Positions 33,365 to 42,546 of a stretch of DNA of 64,000 nt are shown here, piece by piece. The position numbers were made by a program, and so were the translations under genes. Under the pieces are notes generated by a model, which saw only the letters and a program-made list of their open reading frames with translations, was not told where the DNA came from and did no database searches. This DNA is from Mesostigma viride (taxonomy: Eukaryota > Streptophyta > Mesostigmatophyceae > Mesostigmatales > Mesostigmataceae), in assembly GCA_009746045.1 (NCBI GenBank), contig RPFO01000542.1, forward strand, positions 2,501 through 66,500. Direction: 5' to 3'. Each line of letters begins with the position of its first letter. The stretch's first letter is position 1.

Positions 33365-33757
33365 TCAATCCTTTTTAACAACAGTAATGGATAGGGAACC
33401 AAACTCCAAAGTGAGAGGAGTATCTGAGGCAGATGCAGATGCAGCCCGTTTAGGGGGAGAAGAAGGAGGGGTAGCAAAGACTAGAGCTTCTACGGGAGGA
33501 CGACCATGAGGAATAGGGCGTACATGCAGGCCTAAATCTGTTTGGCTATGATCTATAAGGAACTGCTGAGCTTCTTCGAAGGACATAAATTTCTTATACC
33601 TAATTACGTTGTATACACGATTCTGAACGATCTTCCTAGCGTCGGACCAAGAAAGGAAAATGGAGGACCATTGAGGCGTAATCACTACGTAATATTTAGC
33701 TAGACTATTATCGCTAGAAGAATGGGAAGGAGCAGTAAAAGATCGCCGCTGGCTCAT
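33365..33757 (-). CDS. Hybrid-binding-domain (Cauli_VI/RNase H1 N-terminal type) ORF, copy A
   Basis: 130 codons, intact in both copies. Residues about 20-70 (YYVVITPQW..IFLSWSDARKIV...YKKFMSFEEAQQFL) fit the small domain shared by the N-terminus of RNase H1 and the caulimovirus VI protein, which binds RNA/DNA hybrid or dsRNA: YYVV start, Trp in the SW turn, K(Y)KKF and the EEAQ helix. The rest is Ser/Pro-rich, with a short conserved end TLEFGSLSITV. It is the first ORF after the 5' LTR. In the element it might bind the RNA/DNA intermediate; that role is inference. Confidence 0.8.
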   Translation of the reverse strand: MSQRRSFTAPSHSSSDNSLAKYYVVITPQWSSIFLSWSDARKIVQNRVYNVIRYKKFMSFEEAQQFLIDHSQTDLGLHVRPIPHGRPPVEALVFATPPSSPPKRAASASASDTPLTLEFGSLSITVVKKD

Positions 33758-34283
33758 GGTAACGCACCTGGTAGGTCTTGAGTAGTCAAATGAGGAGAAC
33801 GAGGAGAAGGCGACTTATCTCGGGTGTCTGAAACCGAACCAGATTGACGACGCACGCAGGGACGAGGTTTCCAGCGCCAGGTGGTCGTAAGTATCCGGTT
33901 TCAAGAATTCTGCGTCTGGCGATGGGTCGTCTAAATACAAAGCAGGCAAGAATGCAGAAAAAGTGTAATCTACGAGACGCTAGTCGTCTCTCTAACGTAG
34001 AACCAAAACCATCACCTATCTACGACAGTAGGCAACATTCGCAGGAAAACAAAACGAGGAAAGGAGCTATCTATAAAAGGATTTTCCGCTTCGAGCAGGT
34101 CTATCTTCTAGGCAGGCGTGTCCCGAATCGGGCAGCACTACCCCCCCAGCTTGCAGGCGACCCGCCCATTACCTGTCAAGTAGGTGTCGTCTTCATTTTC
34201 CCGGACGCGGAAGGGTTGATTCAATGACGTATGTTGCAGGGGATCGTCGTCTCGCTCTCTACCTAAAATTCCTCCGAGTCCAT
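33758..34283 (-). other. 5' leader of copy A with primer-binding site
   Basis: Untranslated leader between the 5' LTR and the first ORF. The primer-binding site (about 34269-34282) reads TGGACTCGGAGG. Copy B has TGGTATCGGAGG, closer to the complement of the initiator-Met tRNA 3' end. Confidence 0.65.
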
Positions 34284-34842
34284 TGTTACGTCCTGGCTCG
34301 ACTCTATCCCAAACATCTCGCCTAACCTTACCTAAACTAGTGATGAGGCACCTACCTAGGAGTGAGGAGCTATATTGGCTATAAGACCTAGGACGCGACG
34401 ACGCTGCTTCTCAATGCATTCCCTTATAATACGCCATATACCGAATAAAACCAGGGTACTACGAAGGAAACAATACTACACTGCCGTGACCCAAGCCTAT
34501 ATGTGTTAATTCATTTAACACACGCCGAGTGACCACACAAGGAGTGGAACGTGCATAAATGGTCACCAACGGTCCAACAGGCTCGGGCCGACCTGGCCCT
34601 CGCCTGCAGAAACACAGAAACACAGGCAGGTGCACAGATGCACGCTGGTCCACTACATTCTACCGAAGGATAAGGACCACTAATAAAGTACGCGGCGCGG
34701 CGCCCAAAGGCACCCAATATACCACAGTACTGTTACGAGGACAATCATGTCCCAGCTAGAACTACACGTAAACCTAAGAACAACCGAGGCCAAGGACCTA
34801 ATTTACGTCCGTAACTACAACGAATTGTTACGCGACGTAACA
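34284..34842 (-). repeat. 5' LTR of copy A
   Basis: 559 bp, ends TGTTACG/CGTAACA. Followed on the plus strand by the continuation of the minisatellite array, which shows the element entered an existing array. Confidence 0.95.
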
Positions 34843-34972
34843 CCCCCCACATGTATTCATTCATGACAGCACCCCCCCCACATGTATTGATACGTAGCAG
34901 CACCCCCCCACATGTATTCATTCATGACAGCACCCCCCCACATTTAGTTATTCAGGCCAGCAACCCCCCACA
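34843..34972. repeat. Continuation of the central minisatellite
   Basis: Four more units, mixing the ATGTATTGATACGTAG and the TTCATTCATGACAG forms. They were separated from the main array by the LTR element. Confidence 0.9.
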
Positions 34973-35060
34973 TATAAACGCCGTTTTGATAGAACAATTT
35001 TAGTCAGCCTACCATCCACGTTGCGGCAAAAGATCACCTTTTTTTGTGTTTCGGCAAAAT

Positions 35061-35492
35061 CGTGGTTCTCTGAACATAGTTTCTTTATAGTGAGATGGAA
35101 GGGTAGCCGCTATAGCTAGGTTATTGGGTTCACGTGACAAACCTTTTGAGGCCGGTGCGGCCTGATCCGGATCAGTCGTGGCCAAAGCTTTGGCCAGTTT
35201 TTTCTTGGCCAGGTGGCAGGAGCTACGTTGAGATATAAACCTGCCACTGTCTAGGTTTCTTGGCTCATGGCGTAGTGATTAACTAGATCTAGATTCTTTC
35301 TCTCACGCAATATGTGACCTAATAGCCCCGGCAGCCTTACGTAAGCTGCCGGCAATTAGAACGCCACATTGCGTCATTTGTTCAGACGCAACATTTGCGT
35401 GGCGAAAAAATGCCGTCCGGGCCAAGGCCGCATGACACGCAAAAAAGGACAAAAACAAACCCACCTAGCTAAGGTCGGCCTCTTTTCTTTTC
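35061..35492 (+). repeat. DIRS repeat A1
   Basis: 432 bp, near-identical to 39968-40397. It probably carries the promoter and leader. Confidence 0.92.
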
Positions 35493-35579
35493 ACGAGGGC
35501 GGCGACAGCAAGCCAGGGGAAACGAACCTCTGGTTTGACGAACCTGTACTGTCGGAGCCATTTTTGGCCCTGAGCAGCA

Positions 35580-36635
35580 ATGCCGAAGGGGCGCAAAGCT
35601 ACAGGAGGGCAGGCAGCGCGCGGGGAGGACGGGACGCCCACACCGCGGGCTGCTGCCGCCAGTCACGCGCCAGTCGCCTTCAGCGCCAAAAAGAAGCAGC
35701 TCGCCACTCTGCTCGCCAAGTGCATCAGCCCCGCAGAGGCGGTGGGGGCAGTCGAGCAGGTCTTCGGTGCCGAGGACTGGGTGACGGACGCCAGCTCGTG
35801 GAGCTCGAGCCAGCTGAAGTCTGTCGTGCAGTTGCTGGCCGATCACGTTGATGTTGGCGACGTGTTGGACGCACGTGACCCAAACGGAACGTTGGTGGCA
35901 AAACTGCTGGCCGTGGCAGATCTCGCGGCGGACGAGGAGGAGGATCAGGCGCTGCCACCAACGACACCTGCGCAGCGAAAAATGGCCAAGCCGAAAGGCG
36001 CGGCCAAGGTTTCGGCAGGTGGGGGGGCTGTCGGAAAGGAAATGAGGGCGAGGTTGGCGACATTCGTTGGGGCACCTCCGGAAACCGAAAATCAGGACGA
36101 CGAGGAGGACGAGGAGGGGGAGGTCGCAGCCGAGAAATTCATGCAAGGTTTGAAGGCAGCGCTGGGAGGAATGGAGGGGGCGGGAAGCCACTTCAAGGCC
36201 TCGAAAGGGGTGGCGCTGCCAAGCCGAGCCAAGAGCGTGAAATATCGGGTTTCGGAGCGGGTGCTGCCGGGGGTGTTGGAGGACGCCAGCGACAATGGGA
36301 TGGGAATCCGGTCGTGGGTCATGACGGTAAAGCCTGGAAATTGGCGGAACATGGAGAACAGGAAAATTGTCATGAACATTGCATTGGCCATGGACACCCT
36401 TCTCAAGGAGCTGGGCTCAGCAGCCGGGGAGCTTGTGGGCATGGAGTACCTAATGAGGGTGGTGGCGGCCTTGCTGCAGGTGGAAGGGCAAGGAGGGGGG
36501 GGGTGGAAGGTGGCCAGCCACCTCCTGCCATTGGGGGAGGAGGCTGCACTGTCAGCCACCCCGGCTGTCAAGGCAGCTCTCCAAACTGCCATCCTCTTGG
36601 ACAAGCTCAGCAAGGCTCAACAAGTAGGGAAATAG
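35580..36635 (+). CDS. DIRS ORF1, gag-like
   Basis: 351 codons, intact. The N-terminus is basic (MPKGRKATGGQAARGEDG), the middle acidic (DDEEDEEGEVAAEKFMQG), and the C-terminal ~150 residues helical and mostly uncharged (LAMDTLLKELGSAAGELVGM). It lies first in the element, where other DIRS-like elements carry their gag-like protein; no sequence motif proves the role. It overlaps the open frame of ORF2 by about 320 bp. Confidence 0.75.
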   Translation: MPKGRKATGGQAARGEDGTPTPRAAAASHAPVAFSAKKKQLATLLAKCISPAEAVGAVEQVFGAEDWVTDASSWSSSQLKSVVQLLADHVDVGDVLDARDPNGTLVAKLLAVADLAADEEEDQALPPTTPAQRKMAKPKGAAKVSAGGGAVGKEMRARLATFVGAPPETENQDDEEDEEGEVAAEKFMQGLKAALGGMEGAGSHFKASKGVALPSRAKSVKYRVSERVLPGVLEDASDNGMGIRSWVMTVKPGNWRNMENRKIVMNIALAMDTLLKELGSAAGELVGMEYLMRVVAALLQVEGQGGGGWKVASHLLPLGEEAALSATPAVKAALQTAILLDKLSKAQQVGK

Positions 36636-39600
36636 AATCCCAGCGGGACCGCTCCCTTTTCCCGCTGCCATACCCACTTAGGCCAGCGTACACCGCGTGG
36701 GGCAGGGTGAGATCGGCACGCCGGCGACAGCGTGCCACGCGCCGCCACCGCGAGTACACACTGCAATGCAAGGTAGTGCGTTGGCTTAATTGGCTGTGGG
36801 GAGGGGGGCAAGACCCTCCTCCTAACCCTAGAGGGGCGTGCTCTAAGGGGAGGGAGGAGGCCCTTGCGAGGGTCAAGAGGCACTGCACCTGGCACAGTCG
36901 CCGCGTAGGGGGCGTTGCGACAGGCCAGGAGCAAGAAGGTGCTGATGCAATATATGGGAAGCAGAATAAGTATGAACAACTGCGCGCGGACGCGGTGAGT
37001 CTACCAAAGGCGGAGGTGGCGGGGAAGGCACGGCTGCTCGACCTGTTGGCTATGCGGCCGAGCTGGCGGGAGATATATGCCAGCGAAGAGAACTGCATCA
37101 AGCCAGCGGTCGTGGCGAGCGCAAAGTATTGGAATGTGCCCAAGCCCAGCCGGGGATGCTCCATGGCTGAATGGGGCAAGCTCATGAGCCGGGCAGCGGG
37201 CGTGGGCATGGTGGCGTTCCGGGAGAGGCGGCCCAAGTGGGTGGATGGCTGCTTTGGAGTGGCCAAGGGGGTGGGTGAGCTTCGGTTCATCGTCAACAGG
37301 AAGCTGGGCAACCTGCTGTGGGTGGACCCCCCCAAGATCCTGCTACCCCACCTGGGCATCCTCGTGGAGGTCTACATCAAAGGCTGGTGCTACTGCGCCA
37401 AGAGCGACCTCGTGTCATACTACTATTCCATCGAGGTGCCCGAGTGGTGGTGGGACTACCAAGGGCTTCCTAGTGTGTGGTCGACTAGCGTAGGTCTGGC
37501 AGGGCCCAGGCGGAAGGTGTGGCCCGTGCTCAAGGTGCTGGCCATGGGACATTCCCATGCGGTGGCGCTGGGGGAGGCCATCCATGAGATGGTGCTCTAC
37601 ATGACCGGTGCCCTGGATCCGAGGCGCCAGGTCAACTACCTCTCAAGCGCAGGTGAGCTCACCTTGGTGCGCGACGAGTGTGGCCAGCCACTGCGCTTGG
37701 CCATCGAGTACAAGGAGGAGCGCGCCGGGGAGCTTCAGATTGACCTGGAAAACCCCCCTGCCCCCATGCTGTCCATCACTATTGATGACTTGGTGGCCAG
37801 CAACGGGCGGACCTGCGAGGCGGTGAACCAGCTCATCACGCGCGCTATTGAGGAAGGCTACCTCCCTAACAACCTTGTGCCGTCTAAGGAGAAGACTAAG
37901 ATGGCGAGCCTGGAAGGGGACGAGCTAGAAGCCCTAGGGGTGGTGCACCGACGGAACGGCGTGCTGGAACCAACGGTCAAGCAGCTCAACCTTGTGATCG
38001 CCCACACGCAGGCTATACTCACTCGAGGCCGAGCTACGGCCGAGGGGCTGGCTGCCGTCTTGGGGCGGTGGTTGTGGCTGCAGATGTTAAGCCGCAGCTG
38101 CTTGTCCATTTGGCAGCAATGTTTCAAATTCATCAGCCTGCAAGGGTGGGGGCAGCGATCCTGGGTGCTGTGGGCCGGGGTGCGGGAGGAGTTAGAGTGT
38201 GCCCTGGCCTTGGCTCCCATGCTAAGGGTTGACCGAAGCGCACCTTTGGCCCGTGAGGTGGTTGCATCTGACGCGTCCACCTACGGGCAAGGTGTCGTGT
38301 ACGCAACCATGGAGCCGGGCGATGTGACGGAGCTGGCGAGGGCACGAGAGGTGCGGGGGTACCCGACTTTGCTCATACCAAGTGAGGTGGCCTACGCTGG
38401 CCCTAGGCCACTGAGCGCGCGGGCGCAACAAGCAATCACTAGCCAGCAATGGCGGGTTGGGGTCCGGAGTCGTTGGCGGGATCCGGGGATGCACATCAAC
38501 GAGAAGGAGGTGCGGGCTGCAGTGAAGGGCGTGGAGAGGAGTGCGCGCAGCTTGGCAAACCGAGGCAAGCGGGTGGTGAGGTTGGTGGACTCCACCGCGG
38601 CGTTGGGCTGCTTGGCTAAGGGGCGGTCCTCATCCCACAAGCTCAACAAGCAGTGCCGCCGCTTGTGCGCGCTGACCCTCGCCACGGGGAGTCGTTCCCA
38701 GTGGGTGTGGACGCCGAGTGCACTTCAACCAGCCGATGGCGTTTCTCGCGGCCAATCCATGGCGACTTTCTTGGCAGGCTGGGTGCGCGACCTGACCGCG
38801 GAAGGCATCCATCCTAACCCGGGGCCCCCTGCACCTGTTAGCTACCTTCCATTGCTAGAGGGGAAAGTAAAGCCGGCTACTTTGCTGGCCTACCGTCGTG
38901 GTCTTGATTCCCTCTTGACTTGGTGGGAGGCTGGTGGGCGGGCGGACGGGTCATCGTCACGAGCTGACACCCTTGAGGAGACATTTTGTGCGTATGTCGC
39001 CTGGGCTCATTTTCGGGGGTACAGCCGCCAAGTGTGTGTCAATGCCTTGATGGGGTTGCAACTTTATTATCCCGGTATGGTGAAGCGGTGGGACTTGGCC
39101 CGTGGCGTCCTCGCTGGGTGGAAAACACTTGTGCCCCCCCGTGCCCCTCCTCCCATTCCATGGGAGGCGGCGTTTGCACTTGCCAGCACGATGGTCATGC
39201 AAGGTCAGCGCCTTGCGGGCCTGCTGGTTGTCATCGTGTTCCGCCATTACCTGCGAATCTCGGAGGCGCTGAACCTCCGTGTTGGCCATGTGCGCCTCCA
39301 GCCTGACGTTCGGCTTGGGCCGGCTCAACGGGGCGCCCTACTGCTGAGGTCTACCAAGACCTCTAAGGGCAAGACTCAGTCAGTGGTGGTAGAAGATGTG
39401 ATGTCTGAAACCATCCTCCGTCACTGCATCGCGGGTAAGCACGCTTGGGAGGCCGTGTTCCCTTTCACCTACCCGCAATTCCGGCGCATTTGGCAGGCTG
39501 CGAGTCAGGCCTTGGGGGTCGCCCAGATTTTCACCATTCACGGGCTGCGGCATGGAGGTGCCACTCACGATTTCCTCGCGGGTCGCAGCATGGGGGACAT

Positions 39601-39757
39601 CCAGGGCCGGGGGCGCTGGCTTAGCAGCTCCACGGTTGCCCATTATGTGGGCTTGCACCGCAGTTTGGAGGTGCAGCTGCCTGAGGTTATTCTTCGGGCC
39701 ATGGCCGCCTGCCCCCCTCGGGCCTGGCGGGCTATTTTGAAATTGCCCTCCACCTAA
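36314..39757 (+). CDS. DIRS ORF2: reverse transcriptase, RNase H and tyrosine recombinase
   Basis: An open frame of 1,147 codons, -1 relative to ORF1. The true start is unclear because the first ~105 codons overlap ORF1. RT is at about residues 280-560: ELRFIVNRKLGN, the motif A region AKSDLVSYYYSIEVP, and motif C as SITIDDLV. RNase H starts near 640 (VASDASTYGQGVVYA). After a GIHPNPGP motif (residues 830-838) comes the tyrosine recombinase with its Arg (LRISEALNLR, about 978), HGLRHGGAT (about 1075) and Tyr (HYVGLHR, about 1109). This enzyme closes and integrates circular cDNA without target duplication in known DIRS elements. Confidence 0.93.
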   Translation: MGHDGKAWKLAEHGEQENCHEHCIGHGHPSQGAGLSSRGACGHGVPNEGGGGLAAGGRARRGGVEGGQPPPAIGGGGCTVSHPGCQGSSPNCHPLGQAQQGSTSREIESQRDRSLFPLPYPLRPAYTAWGRVRSARRRQRATRRHREYTLQCKVVRWLNWLWGGGQDPPPNPRGACSKGREEALARVKRHCTWHSRRVGGVATGQEQEGADAIYGKQNKYEQLRADAVSLPKAEVAGKARLLDLLAMRPSWREIYASEENCIKPAVVASAKYWNVPKPSRGCSMAEWGKLMSRAAGVGMVAFRERRPKWVDGCFGVAKGVGELRFIVNRKLGNLLWVDPPKILLPHLGILVEVYIKGWCYCAKSDLVSYYYSIEVPEWWWDYQGLPSVWSTSVGLAGPRRKVWPVLKVLAMGHSHAVALGEAIHEMVLYMTGALDPRRQVNYLSSAGELTLVRDECGQPLRLAIEYKEERAGELQIDLENPPAPMLSITIDDLVASNGRTCEAVNQLITRAIEEGYLPNNLVPSKEKTKMASLEGDELEALGVVHRRNGVLEPTVKQLNLVIAHTQAILTRGRATAEGLAAVLGRWLWLQMLSRSCLSIWQQCFKFISLQGWGQRSWVLWAGVREELECALALAPMLRVDRSAPLAREVVASDASTYGQGVVYATMEPGDVTELARAREVRGYPTLLIPSEVAYAGPRPLSARAQQAITSQQWRVGVRSRWRDPGMHINEKEVRAAVKGVERSARSLANRGKRVVRLVDSTAALGCLAKGRSSSHKLNKQCRRLCALTLATGSRSQWVWTPSALQPADGVSRGQSMATFLAGWVRDLTAEGIHPNPGPPAPVSYLPLLEGKVKPATLLAYRRGLDSLLTWWEAGGRADGSSSRADTLEETFCAYVAWAHFRGYSRQVCVNALMGLQLYYPGMVKRWDLARGVLAGWKTLVPPRAPPPIPWEAAFALASTMVMQGQRLAGLLVVIVFRHYLRISEALNLRVGHVRLQPDVRLGPAQRGALLLRSTKTSKGKTQSVVVEDVMSETILRHCIAGKHAWEAVFPFTYPQFRRIWQAASQALGVAQIFTIHGLRHGGATHDFLAGRSMGDIQGRGRWLSSSTVAHYVGLHRSLEVQLPEVILRAMAACPPRAWRAILKLPST
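38801..38827 (+). other. NPGP (2A-like) motif in DIRS ORF2
   Basis: EGIHPNPGP lies between RNase H and the recombinase. It keeps the NPGP core of 2A ribosome-skipping peptides but has Gly where Asp and His where Glu are usual, so skipping is uncertain. Confidence 0.35.
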
Positions 39758-39829
39758 TTTGGTTGTTCATTTCTCTGTCATTATGCTAGGTTCTTTGCCC
39801 CTGGCATGGATCGCCAGGGAGGGATATAA

Positions 39830-40560
39830 GGGTAAGGCTAGCCTTTGCCAAGCAATAAGTGTTCCCATGAGCATCGGCGGCCGGGATGTGGCCTGCCTTT
39901 TGTATGTGCTCCACTCATTGTTTTAATAAAGAGTCTGGTTACCCTGGAGTTCCACGGTTAATAGAATCGTGGTTCTCTGAACATAGTTTCTTTATAGTGA
40001 GATGGAAGGGTAGCCGCTATAGCTAGGTTATTGGGTTCACGTGACAACCTTTTGAGGCCGGTGCGGCCTGATCCGGATCAGTCGTGGCCAAAGCTTTGGC
40101 CAGTTTTTCTTGGCCAGGTGGCAGGAGCTACGTTGAGATATAAACCTGCCACTGTCTAGGTTTCTTGGCTCATGGCGTAGTGATTAACTAGATCTAGATT
40201 CTTTCTCTCACGCAATATGTGACCTAATAGCCCCGGCAGCCTTACGTAAGCTGCCGGCAATTAGAACGCCACATTGCGTCATTTGTTCAGACGCAACATT
40301 TGCGTGGCGAAAAAATGCCGTCCGGGCCAAGGCCGCATGACACGCAAAAAAGGACAAAAACAAACCCACCTAGCTAAGGTCGGCCTCTTTTCTTTTCCCG
40401 CCCACCCTCCCTGCGTGTTTGGGGGTAAGGCTAGCCTTTGCCAAGCAATAAGTGTTCCCATGAGCATCGGCGGCCGGGATGTGGCCTGCCTTTTGTATGT
40501 GCTCCACTCATTGTTTTAATAAAGAGTCTGGTTACCCTGGAGTTCCACGGTTAATAGAAT
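39830..40560 (+). repeat. DIRS 3' region: B1, A2, B2
   Basis: B1 39830-39967, A2 39968-40397, a 25-bp linker, B2 40423-40560. B repeats contain AATAAAGAGTC, a possible polyadenylation signal. Confidence 0.92.
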
Positions 40561-42270
40561 GAAGATTTCTTGCAAACTATCGTTATGCAGGCAGGTAGCA
40601 ACGTCCGATGTTATAATCCGGCAGGTAGCATGCAAACGTCGAAACGATATGAAGGGGAAAAAAAGCATCAAACAGGAGCACCGATTAGAAACGCAGCAAA
40701 TGCAGTATGTGCACATCTACACCTATAACCTAACCAGACCAAAGGCATAGCAAACATGGAAAGGGTGACCCAAGTGAAAGCCTAGCACCACCATGATCGA
40801 CATGTGCGAGACCAAGAAACGCTCCATGGCAACTAGACTAAAGGGATGGATGCCAGATGTGGATTAGGATCGGCTTAGCTGACTCTACCGAGATGTCTGC
40901 AGGGTTTAGCTAGCAACGACAAGAAGGAAGCCAGACAGATTTATCACTCTTGCTGCAACATAAAGAGTTTCTTGCGATGGCAAAAAAGACATAGTCGTCG
41001 CCCAGCTGGCTAACTGTGTCGTCGGCTTGGATGCGCTGGGTTGTTGCCGTTTTTGATAGAACAAATTTTGTCAGCCTACCATCCACGATGCGGAAAAAGC
41101 TCACCTTTTTTCTTTATGCGGAAGACCGATTTCCTTTCGTTATGCAGGGGTATCGTTATGCAGGTATTGTTATGCAGGTATCGTTATGCAGGTATCGTCA
41201 TGCAGGTGGCAGCTTACCCTCTTTCAGCTATGGGGTCTCTCTGCTGCTGCGCTTCTTTTTCGATGGGCGATGGGACGGTCGCAATTCGCAAACCGGACGC
41301 GGCGTCACAGGGCTGAACGGTATTGAAAAAATTGGAAACGTGGCATCCTCGTTCCTCCCCACGGAACTGAAAACTGGAAGCGCGGCGCTGGTGCAAAGGC
41401 TCGATCCCATTTTTTGGACACCAAGCTAGCGGATTGGACGACATCCAATATGCTGTCACCCGTGCTTGTGGCCGCAGGTATAAAAAGAGACGACCTCCAG
41501 CCAATTTACCCCGGAACATTCGGATGTTTGGTTGACATCGTTACCATGCAGAAATGTACAATGAGGTTCTGGGTTCGATTCCTGGTGTGGTCATGGTAAT
41601 ACATTTTTTTCTGCACATCTACTGAAATCAGTCATAGCACCAAACGGTCACGCTGCAGCGAGACGCTATAGCCCTGGAGGCCGCTGATAAACCTGCCATC
41701 CGGTATGTCTTACTATTATAGATTGCCGAACTATAAAATAATAATACTGTATACCACTTTTTCTTGTAAATGATTTCCTAAATAATGGTTCTATATACTT
41801 TAACATACCATATTATTAAAGTACGTGGAAATTAATCCATGCTATTCACAATATATTATAAAATCTTTTGCAAAATGTATTAGTATATATATTTTCTGAC
41901 TCGGGTATATATATTTGCTGACTCGGGCCATGGCTGACATCATGCTCCGCCGTACGCGGGCTGATTTTGCGGTGCAGCAGGGCTATTAGGTTCCTCCCGT
42001 TAGGCGTTTCCATTGGTCTTATCGTAGTATAGAGCTTTGACATGGCTCTGTATATAGGTTTATAGCTGGGCGTTTGCTTTGGTTTGAGTGATTTCACTCT
42101 GCTGTAAGTAATTATATTTTTAATATATATATTTTCTGATAACCATTTTATCAATGCTACTGTGTTATTTTTGTTATTCCCGCCATGCAGGTATCTGAGT
42201 GTCCTGGGAGAACTAATAACAGAATGAGCCGCGAAGGTGAGGAAAACCTGAAATCTTTTCGTCCTTATTG
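40561..42270. other. Non-coding region between the DIRS element and the transposase-like gene
   Basis: No gene seen. It holds a 60-bp word (about 41047-41110) that also occurs at 34983-35040 on the other side of the DIRS element, a short tandem repeat of CGTTATGCAGGTAT (about 41139-41205), one palindrome at 41646-41666, and AT-rich DNA at 41710-42180. Confidence 0.6.
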
Positions 42271-42532
42271 GGGTCTCTCTGCAGCTAGACCATTTCTAAC
42301 CTGGCACAAGCAATAGCTTAAATTCAAGGGTCTCGCTGCAGCTAGACCCTCTTTATGGTTACTATAAAATTAATGAATCAGATGTCTGTGATTTATCAAT
42401 CGCACGCCGCAATGAAGGGTCTAGCTGCAGCGAGACCCCAATCTTGGTTGGGGTATGCTAAGTTCACCGCATCCGGTAATCTTTTCGTCTAACGGAAAAA
42501 GCCCCTCTAAGGGTCTAGCTGCAGCTAGACCC
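42271..42532. repeat. Four near-palindromes upstream of the transposase-like gene
   Basis: Starts 42271, 42328, 42417 and 42511. The last is a perfect 22-nt palindrome with the core GTCTAGCTGCAGCTAGAC. They lie in the 300 bp before the first coding exon. Confidence 0.9.
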
Positions 42533-42546
42533 CAATCGTGGTAAAA

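Larger units (their letters stand above)
24112..34842 (-). mobile_element. Ty3-type LTR retrotransposon, copy A
   Basis: 10.7 kb on the minus strand, with 559-bp LTRs at 34284-34842 (5') and 24112-24670 (3'). The only LTR difference I see is one C/T (near 24473 versus 34645), which implies recent insertion. Target duplication is CCCCC, inside the C-run of a minisatellite unit. Gene order in element sense: hybrid-binding-domain ORF, Asn-rich ORF, gag, protease-RT-RNase H, integrase-chromodomain, extra ORF. Protease before RT before integrase and the chromodomain place it with Ty3/gypsy chromoviruses. Several 1-nt breaks occur. Confidence 0.95.
35061..40560 (+). mobile_element. PAT/Ngaro-type DIRS retrotransposon with split direct repeats
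   Basis: 5.5 kb. Repeat A1 (35061-35492) recurs as A2 (39968-40397), and B1 (39830-39967) as B2 (40423-40560), giving the order A1-ORFs-B1-A2-B2 that defines split direct repeats. The trinucleotide AAT occurs just before A1, at the B1/A2 joint and at the end of B2. It encodes RT, RNase H and a tyrosine recombinase but no integrase or protease. A1 and A2 differ by two homopolymer-length changes, so the copy is young. It is closest in layout to Kangaroo/TOC3-like elements of volvocine algae, from general knowledge. Confidence 0.92.

Noticed and set aside
24112-34842. Endogenous caulimovirus-type pararetrovirus, because of the VI-type domain
   Set aside because: Two LTRs, target duplication, primer-binding site, polypurine tract and an integrase with chromodomain show an LTR retrotransposon; no movement-protein-like ORF is seen.
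34983-41110. The 60-bp word as the DIRS target duplication
   Set aside because: DIRS elements do not make such duplications and the second copy is 490 bp beyond the element end.
41520-41600. Possible tRNA (GGTTCGATTCC box near 41570)
   Set aside because: A T-arm can be drawn, but no matching 5' acceptor strand or D-arm lies at the right distance.
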